From Diphasiastrum complanatum (lineage: Eukaryota > Streptophyta > Lycopodiopsida > Lycopodiales > Lycopodiaceae), in contig CM055094.1 in NCBI GenBank assembly GCA_029204225.1, positions 11,083,153 to 11,147,152 of the forward strand: a DNA stretch of 64,000 bases. Reading direction: 5' to 3'. Positions 10,056 to 21,397 of the stretch are shown piece by piece; the first letter of the stretch is position 1, and each line of letters starts with the position of its first letter. The notes beneath the pieces were generated by a model. It worked only from the letters and a program-made list of their open reading frames with translations. It had not been told where the DNA came from and searched no databases. Both the position numbers and the translations under genes were made by a program.

Positions 10056-12369
10056 AGGGCAATTTTTGGCAGGGGATTGATCCCACCAAAAAGTCCTAAA
10101 AAAGTCAAGGGGCACCACTACTGATGGTGGTTATGCTCTACATGAGTAACGGAGGTCTTGCCACATCCAACCCTGGGGGCTTCCTCTGTTATACCGTGCT
10201 CCCGAGCCAATGAGAGTTTTTCAGGCTCTCAGAAGTATGACTATAAGGAGGGGCTGCTAGTACTTTTGATGCAATGATTCACTAGCTTTTTAGGGTCACG
10301 GTTCCATACAAACTTCTGATTGCTAAATCGCGCTAGGATCTCGCTAACAATATGTTTGACTTTCAAATGGCCTTTGGGAGATGAGACTTAGGGCATCCTT
10401 TGGTGGTTTAGAGTATTGCCTTCATTTCCAAGGCATTGTCCCTATAATGAGGGTGTTAGCGGATTGTGGCCACGGTGATCGCGGACATCCTTAGTCCACT
10501 AAAATCCCATATCCTACGTGTTTAGGAGCTACCCTTATATCTTAAGATACTATTCTTATGTCTTTAGGATACCATCCTTTGAGTCCTAAGAACTTGTCCT
10601 TAACTCCTTAGGGATTGGTCCTTTAAGATTAGGATACTACCTTTAAGTTTTAGGACTATGCATGTAGGCCACAGCGTGTAAATACGTGTCTTTGAGGTCG
10701 TGCGACCCTCAATGGGTGGGGCTAGGCTCTTGGCAGATCATATGGGGTGTAAGAGGCTGACAATTGCAAACTTCATAGCGATGTCCATACTTTATTAACA
10801 ATCATAGAGCATGCAGAAAAAGACCTTGCAATATCAATGCTCGTCAAATGGATGCGCGGTATCCTCTTTTTAGTTATTTTCCGTGCTGTATAGAGTGCTC
10901 GTGGGGTGCAAGTTATACACACCGCTTTGTTTGATAAGCGGTGGTATTTTCGCCAACCGTCGGGTCTAGGTATTTCGCTAGACAGTACCAACGGCGGGTG
11001 TGACTAGTGTGACGCTTTAACCAAGGTGGTGTTTTTCAACCACGGATGGTGGACGGCCCACTCTGGTGTTTCACAGAGGTCGGGTCCAGTTGACACTCTT
11101 TATAAATGACAAAAATAAAAAACGCTACCAAACTTGACATTTTATTATTGTTCAGTTCCATCCTAGCGAAGTATAGTGTATGTATAAAAATGTTTTCTTA
11201 CTCGTTTATAGAATACAGTTCAATAATAACTTCAAGTTAATGCTAGTAAGGTGTTTGGCTTCAAGACTTCTCTTGAATTCAGCTAGTGATTACTAGGTCG
11301 AAAAAGTAGCGAGAAGTAATTCGTTCTCCAAACAAGGCATACGAACTACATTTTATCATACTATTGCTTTAATTTAAAACCATCTCCCTACTTGAGGTCA
11401 TACAAAATGGTTCACTACCATAAATGATTTAACTAACCAAGCCCCATCACCGTTCGCTTGAAGGTAAGAGCAAAACTAAAATATGAACGATGTGATTGAC
11501 AAGTTAACGATTCAGTTGAGAGAAAATGGAACCGAAAGTCTGTAGAAAAAAAAAAAAAAACAGGCCAAAAAGATGTAATGGCTAAAAAATCAGCAACCAA
11601 TCAATCAACAAAAATGAGCATGCATAATGGTACAAGAAATCATTAACCTCTCAACATCCCACAAGTGAAATCATGCAAGCAACCTCTTTCGCCCTTGCAT
11701 ATCAAGCATTTATGATGCTTACTAACAATCCATTACTCCACACAAAACAAGTCATCTACTACAAGCTCGTTTGAGCAAGCCATAATGAAACCCTAATGAC
11801 AAAGGAAAAACAAACCACATCCACTCAATCAATCTGAAAAGTAATCATCCTCACACATTCTAAAACACTCTCACAAGAATCAAGCCACACTCATCACTCA
11901 CATCCTCAACCAAATACTCAACTCATTCAATCAAACCATTGCAATCTCAACACCATACAAACTTTGGATCAAACCCTCATCACCACACTAACATTAGGCA
12001 TCACCCTTCAACTAGCACTCATCCAACGAACAATCCCCAAGAAACAAGAATCACTCATTACTAACTATGGAGTTACTAACATCAAGCAACTAATTACAAG
12101 GCACTAGCATTGAGCAACATTTAGACAGAAAATGAAACTAAACAACAAGCTCACTATTTCCTTAACACAAAGAGTGGCCTCCTTTTATAGCAATTCTCAA
12201 GGGTCCCCCTTCAAAATGAGGCCTTGTCAATTCTTATGCCCTTCAAGCCCTCTTTGCCATTTGTCCAACACCCATTGGCAAGTACATCAAGTGGTCTCCT
12301 TGAGGGTGTAGGGGTTGGTGCCATTTAAGGCCCCCTTCCAAAACTAGCCAAGATGCCCTCTAGCTACAT
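10052..12369 (-). mobile_element. Putative long LTR of the minus-strand gypsy element
   Basis: The left edge TGTTAGGGC directly follows a TTGGTGCG-type primer site. The right edge (TAGCTACA, about 12361-12368) is where copia coding sequence begins. Minus-strand TATAAAAGG at 12181-12189 is a good TATA box, placed near the expected promoter end. Inside, 10510-10665 holds degenerate repeats of CTTTAGGATAC/CTTAAGATAC type. No second copy lies in the window, so the size (2.3 kb) rests on the edges alone. Confidence 0.4.
12181..12189 (-). promoter_or_regulatory. TATA box of the gypsy LTR
   Basis: The minus strand reads GCTATAAAAGGAGG. Its position and orientation fit the promoter of the minus-strand element whose leader starts near 10050. 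Confidence 0.5.
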
Positions 12370-14428
12370 CAAATTATCTTCAGAATTGTATTTTGAAATC
12401 TCAAATATCGGATAAAACTCAACATGAGATATGGTAGAAGTCAAAGCCAAATCTTGCACATGTTCGAACATTTGGATGCGTAGTGTATATGCACATACCA
12501 AATAAGTTGAGAAAGAAACTTGATGAAAAGATAGAACAAGGTTTTCTGGTAGGATTCGAGTTACATTCGTCATATTATCGTGTTTATGTACCCGAAAGTG
12601 GCAAGATAAAAGTTGTTAGAGATGTTAAATTTGATGAGACGAAATACATAGTAGACAGTGATCTAGTCGGCTATGAAATTCTCAAGAATTATTATGAGCC
12701 ACCAACGACAACAGAAGAAAAACAAGCAGAAGATGAAAGAGGGTTACCAGATTCAAAGGGAGGTCAAGATCGAGTGCTTGACAGACTCAAATCACCAGTT
12801 CGAATTCCAACAAAAAAGTTCGAATCAGAATCAAACTCAAAACCTGTAGAATCGAACTCGAAACCACATGTGAGAAGATCAAATAGACAACAAAATCCAC
12901 CAGAAAGGTATGGTCATGATGTTTTTAAAATTTTGTGGATTCTCTGACGAATCTCAAACATTCAAGGAAGCTGCAGATGGACTAGATAAAGATCACTGGA
13001 TTTAGGCAATGGAGGACGAAATGTCATCCATGTACAAGAACAATGTATGGACACTCACACCTATACTTGATGGCAGAAAACCAGTCAAGTGCAAGTGGAT
13101 TTACAAGATCAAAACAGGTCCTGATGGAGAAAACATCATATACAAGGCAAGGTTAGTTGCTAAAGGATTTTCACAGAAGTATGGGTGAAAATCTATGTTG
13201 TGGATGAGAACACTGCTTTCCTACACGCAGAGTTGGAAGAAGAATCATTCATGGACCAACCACTCGGTCTTGTAAACCAAGAATATCCAGAATACGGATG
13301 TCACATGAATAAAAGCATTTATGGTCTCAAACAAATAGCGAGACAATTGTATAGAAAGAAAGATGAATCAATGTGTTTCATAGGCTTCAGACACCTATTT
13401 GCTTAATCAAATGTCTATATCAAGCATGTCCAAAATGAAATAATCATTCTAGTTGTTTATGTTGATGACACACTTATCTTCTCAAGAAGAGATAAGTTAA
13501 TTTCAGATGTCAAAAGAGACATATCTGAAATATTTGAGATCACTGACCTAGGAGAAGCTAAAATGTATATAGGCTTGCAGATCGTGAGAGACTCTAAAGG
13601 TGGTAAGTTGTATCTTCACCAACAAAAGTACACTCTGAAGATCATTGAAGACTTCAACATGCTCGAATGCAAAGGTGTGCATACTCTCATGATACTTGGA
13701 ACAATACTGAGCAAGGCAGATTGTTCGCAGACTCTCGAGGAAGAGGAGCGAATGGCCAAAACACCCTATTGCAGGCTGATTGGATCATTATCTAACAGAC
13801 AACACCAGACCTGATATAGCATTTGCAGTATACAAGCTGAGCCAATATAATCAGAACCTAGGATCGTTACATTGGAAGTTGGCAAAGAGAGTACTACAAT
13901 ATCTCCAAGAAACAAAAGACTATGGGCTGTGTTATTCGAAGGAAGCTGGATTTCACATCGAATCTTATAGCGATGCAAGCTGGGCATCCATGAAGGATGA
14001 TAGCAAAAGTATTTCAAGAGGTTGTACTCTAGCATCTGGTGCAGTCATACTCTGGATTAGCAAGAAGCAAACAACAGTAGCTCAATCTTCTTGTGAAGCG
14101 GAATATGTAGCAGCAGCCAAGATGGAAAACGAGCTGATCTGGATTAAACAGATATTGGAAGGATTTGATGAATCTAGTTCTGAACCTTATGTCTTGTTAA
14201 TGGATAACACTTCAGCAATCTATCTTATGAAAAATCCTGTATTTCACTCAAAAATGAAACACAGCTATCAAGTATCATGTGATTCGGGACTTAGTCGAGA
14301 AGAAGATACTGAAGACAGTCTTCATACCCACAGAGGAAATGACAACTGATATCTTTACAAAGCCACTAAGTAAAGCTTTGTTTGAGAAGCAACGAAGAAG
14401 ATTGGGGTTAATCCAACTACCACTTTGA
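12370..14428 (+). pseudogene. Copia pol remnant: integrase end, RT, RNase H
   Basis: Coding order is that of copia pol. The integrase tail comes first (HIPNKLRKKLDEKIEQGFLV, VRDVKFDE, 12483-12947). RT follows (CKWIYKIKTGPDGE, KARLVAKGFSQ; KSIYGLKQ; VVYVDDTLIFS near 13455). RNase H follows (SYSDASWAS, SSCEAEYVAAAKMENELIWI, then IFTKPLSKALFEKQ). It is broken by several stops and frame changes, for example near 12947, 13185, 13405 and 13800, so it is inactive. The stop at 14426-14428 is followed by a purine-rich tract GAGAGGGAGCA, the expected polypurine tract. The left side is cut off at the gypsy LTR edge, and gag, protease and the integrase core are missing. Confidence 0.85.
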
Positions 14429-14523
14429 GAGGGAGCAATAGAATAACTGGTCAAACAGATCTTGATTCTACCAACAAAGCGTGCAGTTTACTTGACAAAG
14501 GATGAGAAAGAAACGAATGCAAA

Positions 14524-14955
14524 CTCGAAACATATCTATTCGTGACCAGCTCGAAAAGACTTGCGAAGAATTCGCGAAATTTGTCTTGCAGTCAACTCAA
14601 AAGATTTGCGAAACAGTTTATTGTAGAAGCTCATGGCTTTCTTGTTGAAGCTCAAAAGATTCGCGAACAGAATCTTGTCGTGAAATTTTATGTTTCTTGT
14701 TCAAGCCTCAGATGTCAAATAGTCGCGAACAATTCGCGAAATCTTTCGAACTGTTCTTCAAGCTCACTTGTTGCAAAATTATCTCAAATAGTTCGCAAAA
14801 TATTCTAGATTTTGTTTTCAAGCTCAAAAATTGTCAATTGTCGTGAACAATTTGCAAAAGATGAAAATGTCGTGAAGAGACAAGTGTCGCAAACAATTCG
14901 CAAAACATGAAGCTGAGACGAAAAGATGAACTGTCGCGAATTATTCGCGAACAGA
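14524..14955. repeat. Cluster of TTCGCGAA-type palindromes
   Basis: The motif TCGCGAA or TTCGCGAA and close variants (TTCGCAAA, GTCGTGAA, TTTGCGAA) recur more than a dozen times in about 430 bp, often as pairs such as GTCGCGAACAATTCGCGAA. Spacing is irregular. The cluster lies between the copia polypurine tract and a gypsy pol tail, so it may be part of an LTR. Confidence 0.6.
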
Positions 14956-14982
14956 TTTTATTCGAGCTTGAAAACTGATGTA

Positions 14983-15157
14983 CAAGACGAGACTGATCAA
15001 AGAAAAATTAAAGTTTACAGGTGAAGGACCATACAAGGTCAAAGAGATATTGAACTATGGAGCAGTTATTTTAGAACACTTGGATGGAAAACGATTTGAT
15101 ACTCCAGTGAATGGCAGCTGACTACGTAAGTTTTGGCAACCAGTTCAACCAGATTGA
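14983..15157 (+). pseudogene. C-terminal end of a gypsy polymerase
   Basis: LKFTGEGPYKVKEI, then GAVILEHLDGKRF and VNGS-stop-LRKFWQPVQPD, matches the end of gypsy integrases (GPY/F-type module and the usual NG..LKKY finish). An in-frame TGA at 15119-15121 interrupts it. It ends at TGA 15155-15157. The rest of pol is missing on the left. Confidence 0.6.
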
Positions 15158-15660
15158 TCCAAAACCTTGTCAAAAACCACTTTTTGAGTCATTTTTTGCA
15201 CATACAGTTTTGGAAACCTTTGCCGAGTTGCCAGATCACACATGCACCTCAAATTTACCTATATTGAGTTGGGTGAGGGTTCTCTAGCTGCGTTACTACT
15301 TTTTTTGAAGTTAGGCGAATGTTCAACAAGTTTTCATTTTGGGAACCTTTGTCAAACACCTTATAGTCATTATTAACCTTCACCGACCTGCCAGATGGAT
15401 TCAGAATGTCAAAATTAGGTTGGACATAGGTTCAGATCCTGAAATTTTTTATTATCTACTAGTACTTAGGCGAAGGATGTTCTTAGGTGAATGTTAAACC
15501 TTCGCAAGATCTTAAGAACCTTTGTCGGATTAGTTCAGACCTTCAGAAACCTTCGTTGAGATGTTTGAAAAATATTTTCACAGTACTGAGCATTCCTGCA
15601 AATTTTTATCTAGAACTGAACAACCAAACTAGTATTTTGTCTAATGGACTCCAAATTCAC

Positions 15661-15670
15661 CTATAAAAGG
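15661..15670 (+). promoter_or_regulatory. TATA box ahead of the extra gypsy ORF
   Basis: CACCTATAAAAGGGC lies about 150 bp upstream of the ATG at 15809. This is a good core promoter placement for the downstream ORF, or else the TATA box of a decayed LTR. Confidence 0.45.
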
Positions 15671-15808
15671 GCTGAATTCGATTTCATTTCTCACTTGTGC
15701 TAGCGAAGCTCTTGCCAAATTTTCCAGCGACCAAAACTTTCTGAAACTTCTTTCCAGCCTTCTGATATACTCTTGCATTCCTATTCTCAGTTTCTGACTA
15801 CTCTCATC

Positions 15809-18728
15809 ATGTCTTCTACCGATACGTCTCAGTCTCCTAAGTATGTCATTCATCGTGATGTTCCGACCAAGACAGATAATCATGATACTTCCTAGCACAA
15901 GCATGGTGGCTCAATGGATGAACCTTGCTGGGCCTCTGCTCACTGCAATGGGAATACAGAAGCGCGTCTTTTCTGGAAAAATTAATATGGAATTTATAGC
16001 TTTTGCCTTTAGTACCTAGACCGAGGAAAATATATTATCTACCAGGGGGCTACCCACAAGGTACGTGTCACTAAAATCGCCCTTGAAGCCATAGAGATAT
16101 CATCCGGCACCCAGTCCTCACCTAAAATCATAAACATGCCAAAAATGTCATTAAGCCTTTTATTGACACGACCATTGAGCTATACTGGACCAATGATGGC
16201 TATCTCCTAGAATCTATCCGAGATCCCACCATCCATGTGGCTGCACGACTTCTAAACAACTTCCTGATAGTTGCAACCTCAGGAAGGACCGCATTTTCTC
16301 ACAAATCATGCACCGCATCGTAGAGTCAAACTACAAGTTTGACAAGAAACCTTTGGAGCCTTACAACTGGTTCAAAACGGTAGTTGGTGAACTAAAGAGA
16401 GCCATCAAGAGTAATACCAGGTAGCAATTTGCTGTTGGCGCTCTTTTGTCCACCATCTTTGCTTTTTACTTGGTGAATAAGATCCACGGGTTTGACCCTA
16501 ATATAGTCATGTCAATCTACGAAGATGTCGAACCTGCCAAATCTTCTAGGCAAGCATCTAGTTGCCGAGAAGTTTCGCAGCAAGGTCGCAATTTCTGACT
16601 CGCCTCCCACGTCATGTCGCTGCACTAGGCAACCATCGTCAGCTTGCGTACCACCCCCTGCTGCTACTCGCTCCGCACTTCCTATTCTCCAGTCCATTGA
16701 TGCTTCCCTCACCTCCGCTTCCTCACAAGGTCAGTTTGACTTTTGGATCTACAATTTCAATCACAGTTGGCAAAGCCGCCTCTCCGCCAGACACTCAAGC
16801 TACTTCACCAAACACGCAGGCGTTCATGAATATGTTTGATGATTCTGATCCTTTGGGGACAAATGAGGTTTTTGTGATGCCTCAGAGCCCTGGACCCTTT
16901 GAACCCCAATCCCCTAGAAAAGGATTCGATCATTTCCATGACGCTGCTAATGTTTTTTATCCATCTTTTCAGATCAATCAACAAGATCAAGCAGATCAGG
17001 CACCAGACACCATCCGAGTCATTCATGCGGTCAAATCACCAAAGCAGTTCGACGCCACGGTGTCTGATGGCTACGAAGAAGAAGACCTCTTCGAGGAAGA
17101 AGAGCCACTGGCAATACCTCAATGCCAAACGACCACCACACCTATAGTTCCTATTCCTACTATTGTTGCTTCCACAACTTCAACACTGGTGGATTCTGGT
17201 GGTGCTCTTGGTTTAGTCTCTAACCTTGCATGTGTGATCCAGTCTATGCTGGATAAAAAAAAAGAAATGGAACAGCACATAGCAGATTTGGGATCCGAAA
17301 ACACCTTGACTAGCCAAAAGGTGATCAAGCGAAATCGGGAAGTACAGATCGCCAAACAACATGAAGTTATGTCAGAAAAAGAGATGAAAAAATTCCAGAA
17401 GTCAGCCGAAACCTTGGAAGACTATGTGGCGACTCTCCATAATACATTGACGATAGCGCAAGATCAAGTGGACAAAGCCATCCAAGATGCCAAACAACAA
17501 GTTTTGTTGCTTCAGGGCCCGTGACAATTGGATATGGCTACGCTTGAATGAGAGCGCCTTCAAGGTGAATTGGATGCAACCACCCCTGAATGAGATACTT
17601 ACCTCTAGATGCAAAAACCTGATCGTCCAATCTCACCGGATGAGATTCAATACATGTTCAGGAAGGTTGAAATCTACCAAACTTCATTGGTAAGGTTTCA
17701 AGAAAATTTGATAAGTTTAAACGTACGGCATCGACTGAGCTGGCTAAGACCAAAGCAATAATCAAAGATTACGAGAAAGCAACTGCTCAGGTCTTGGAAT
17801 CAATCCCTCAGATCATCGTTCCATTTATGCCTCAATTTTCACCTCAACAACAGGATCAGAGAGGAATGGATGCTGGAATGGATCAAGGAGGAGATGTTGA
17901 TACTCAAGCAAATATAGCACCAGAAGCATAGGCCATGAAATCAGGTCCATCTACTTCAGGAACCAGGCCGTTATTTCAAAAACAATCACCATCGAGGAAC
18001 AAATTTAGACTTTCTTGCAGCACCATCTACATGAATCCTCGAGGGGTGGTTGGGTGATAAAGTTCAAAACCTTTGAGATAGAGTCCGACAAAGAATTGGA
18101 CAAGCTACTAGCATTGGGAGAGCAACCAGATTTTGAAAAGACTCCTAAATCTATAAGGAGTTACGTAGCTAGCCCTCACCAATCGCAAGTAGATCCATAC
18201 TATGTGCCAATGCTGCGATGCAACAAGTGGAAGGAGTTGGGAATTCCAGTGGAACAAGTCAATATCCACACCCCCAACTGGACAATTATCTATCAGAAGT
18301 ACAACTGGCAAATCTCAGTTGATTTCAACCGAGCGCTCCAATTTCATGCAACAGAATATCGCCATTTGCCATATCCAACTATTAGTCAATTTTCGCTCTT
18401 TGCCAATGATTTGACAATGTTGACATTGGTATCCACAAGATGAGATGATTGTCTTCCAACCTTGGCTTTCGATCCAAATATTCCGATGGCATCCGACACC
18501 GTGCAAGATCAGCTACCCTTGGCCAAATTATACTATCGAACTACGATGTTGGGCGGATCATGGGAATCAATATTCACAGCTTGGACAATGTCCAAATGGC
18601 TTCCATGTGCAAATGAGTACTTCTTATCGCACAAAAAGGATTTCAACACGGAGCGCTTGGTTTTTATGGAAAAGGTTCAGTACCATCTCATCAAGGTATG
18701 CCGCGAGGCCAATCAGAGCCCGAAGTGA
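15809..18728 (+). pseudogene. Long extra ORF downstream of gypsy pol, frameshifted
   Basis: The start is ATG 15809 (MSSTDTSQSPKYVIHRDVP), with a stop at 15892-15894. Protein-like sequence continues with frame changes: IKPFIDTTIELYWTNDGYLL (about 16150), QIMHRIVESNYKFDKKPLEP (about 16300), FAFYLVNKIHGFDP (about 16460). An acidic/proline-rich part and a helical, glutamine- and glutamate-rich stretch follow (16562-17524; MEQHIADLGSENTL, MKKFQKSAETLEDYVATL), probably coiled coil. The end (18015-18728) has PYYVPMLRCNKWKELGIP and WESIFTAWTMSKWLP. The position between pol and the LTR at 18779 fits the additional ORF known downstream of pol in some Tat- and Athila-type gypsy elements. The domain itself is not recognised; I see no clear membrane segment of the env-like kind. 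Confidence 0.45.
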
Positions 18729-18778
18729 CTAATCTCGCGAGGTGTCATGGGACCTCCACCAGTTTTGGTGGGAGATAT

Positions 18779-19456
18779 TGTTGGAGGGTTTGCAGATATC
18801 GAGGCAACTCTAGCCCTAGTTAATAAGTGAGAGGGATTTGGCACCCTATGTGTGTAAGTCCAACCCGACGATCACATAGTTATTTGATTAATTACAAATT
18901 AATGAAAGGACTTTAGGCCTTTTTGCAGGACTTTTAATGTTGCAGGGCCTAAATGTCAAGTTAGTGAATAAAGTTGGGGTTCTCACCAAAACTGGTTAAA
19001 AATTCAAATTCAAATTGGTTACCTCTAATTTTTTAATTGAGTTCTTTCCATTTTTTGGAACTTGGATTAGAATTGGCTACTATAAATAGGTGCAAACTCG
19101 AGTTTGTAAAACATGTTTCATTTTCATTTCTAGTACAAGCAGGTTGGTCCTCTTATGAAGTGGATGTGGAATGTCCTTGCTCTCTATCTCTTTTCCTCCA
19201 TCTCTCATGTTTTCTTTATGGTTGCTAATTGTTGGATGTGAATGTTATTGAATTTGCTTATTCTTATGGATGTAGGGTTAATTGATAGTGTTAATGGATC
19301 TTAGTGTTAATTGTGGATCATCAATGCATGCTGGATTTTGATCCATGCTATCGCTCTCATGGGATTGAACCTCCACGTGACATCTAACCTCGTCTCCTTG
19401 ATGCTTGTGTGCTTGGATCTTGGGTTGAGGCTAGGGTAGGAAATAGCCCCACAACA
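18779..19456 (+). mobile_element. Putative 3' LTR of the gypsy element
   Basis: It starts TGTTGGAGGG just after the purine-rich tract TTTTGGTGGGAGATA. A TATA box CTATAAATAGG lies at 19079-19089, followed by an apparent transcript leader. The right edge is set at ACAACA (19451-19456) by the TGTTG/CAACA ends and is uncertain. No partner LTR was found. Confidence 0.4.
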
Positions 19457-20380
19457 TATACATACTTGTACTCCTACCTGGTGGGAGACCACATTACGAT
19501 GGATTTCTATATAAATCGAAAAAATTGCGATTAGAATTCAAACAAATAAATAGATAATTTAGGGTAGGGCAAGAAGATTAGCAAGATAAAATTTAAAGTT
19601 CATTAAAGCCAAATTTAACTTATGGGTGAGAGACTTACAAAATGGACATGAAAATGACCTTGGCCCCCGTTACCCAAATGAGTAGGCCATGTAGTCTCCA
19701 GTTGCTTTTTGGATACATCTCGTTGTTGCTTGAATCGGTCTAGATTGTCTCGGTATTCTTTCTCACAGACTTCTAGTCTTCCTTCTGCATGTGGGGCGGT
19801 CTAGATCTACCAACTTTCACCACATCTCATATCTCCATCATTTGCGAGGGCTCATCATGCCTCCCATGCATCTCAACGTCCATTTTCAATCAAATTGCAC
19901 ATCAAGGAAGGGGAATGGAAAAATCTCTATACAACTAGTCAATGACATAATTCTTTTGATCATCATTCTATTTGAACCAATCCTTAAAAGTGTTCGTGTT
20001 GAAGATGACATGCATGAGTTGGCTCATACGAGTGATGACACGAGCACCACTGTTATTCTCAACTATGCACCTCTCTGTCATAAGACGTCAAGACATCAGC
20101 TGATGGAGAGGTAGCAAAGGGAGTGTAAAGAGGAGTGTCATCCGAGCAGAGGAGAAGTGGGTGGAACAAAAAAAATGCTTGCAATAGGAGAAGTTTGGGA
20201 AGGAGTTTGAAGGGAAAAAGGTTAGAGAGGAGTTTGAACATGAATGTAATCTCTGAAAAAACCAACAAGTACACACGTGTGGAGAAACCACAAATGTGTT
20301 AATGACCTTCCTTAATCTTTGTGATAGCACATGAACCACATTTAGAGTGAAATTCACAATCTAATACTAGAATACAAGGC
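19457..20380. other. Intergenic, probably retroelement-derived
   Basis: No convincing coding region was found. A CACACGTGTG palindrome occurs at 20272-20281, as in the copia LTRs of this window. The open frames at 19791-20114 (plus) and 20059-20357 (minus) lack known motifs. Confidence 0.4.
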
Positions 20381-20654
20381 CAAGTCCCAAGGCTATCCAC
20401 TTGCGGATGTGATATCTAAATTTTGGCAAATTAACAATATATCATGGTTTTTGGCTAAGAGGTAGAACAAGTGATGCCATGATCCACAAGCCCTACTTTT
20501 AAACATATTTGAAGTAGGGTTAAAAATAGCAAGTATTCTAATTCCCTAATATCATATCCATACTAAGAGACATTATATTGTGGATCAAACGATGTAAATA
20601 CTTGACGAGAGTAATTCCAACACTTTGATTTTGGTAGATTTTAAATTCATTAAA
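20381..20654. repeat. Diverged direct repeat, copy 1
   Basis: It starts CAAGTCCCAAGGCTA and ends GAATTCATTAAA-like. It aligns along its length with 21127-21397, including ATATCATATCCATACT and GAGAGACAT-like segments. It may be the remains of an LTR pair or a local duplication 746 bp apart. Confidence 0.75.
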
Positions 20655-21126
20655 AGTGTAGAAACACATAGAATATTCAAACAATTTCAATATCTTTGAT
20701 TTAAACAAAATACAGGGCACTCGCTACCACTAAGAGAGATTAGGATCACGTGGTGGCTTATCTCCACAACACACACATTGATCCAATTGTGTTCCCTGAA
20801 TAAATGTGAACCTCCCATGTCAAAGTCCTACAGGTAGTCCATTTTCCCATGCTAGGAACAAGTATTTAGATTGTTTGAAAAAAGATTCAAGCAAGGAAGA
20901 TCCATAATGCTTGGCTGATCTTTTCGATCATTCATGAGGCTTACATTAATCCTTAATGTTTCAAGTAAGTCTATGTTGAAAATACAGCGTAGTTTCAAGG
21001 AGTGTTAGAATTTGCAAAACTAGCTATTGTAAATTGTAATTTGGTCAAATGGCTTGTTTGACCACATGGTCATCATTGGACATAATTATAATCATGTGTA
21101 CTTTCTTACCATTGTACTTATCAACC

Positions 21127-21397
21127 CAAGTCCCAAGGCTACCCACTTGTGAATGTGATTGCTAAATTTTGGCAAATTAACGAATATATCATGGTTTTCC
21201 ACTAAGAGGTAGAAGTGACGCAATGATCCATGGGCCCTGATTTTAGGCATAACTGAGGTAGAGTTTAAAATAGCAAGTGCTCTAAATCTCTCTAATATCA
21301 TATCCATACTGAGAGACATCTATTGTGGATCAAACAATGTACATACTTGATGAGAGTAATTCAAACACTTTGATTTTCTTAGATTGAATTCATTAAA
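21127..21397. repeat. Diverged direct repeat, copy 2
   Basis: This is the partner of 20381-20654, with the same order of short matching blocks, scattered substitutions and small indels. The 470 bp between the copies has no coding signal. Confidence 0.75.

Noticed and set aside
15641-15904. 87-codon minus-strand frame
   Set aside because: It is antisense to the TATA box and start of the extra gypsy ORF and has no known motif.
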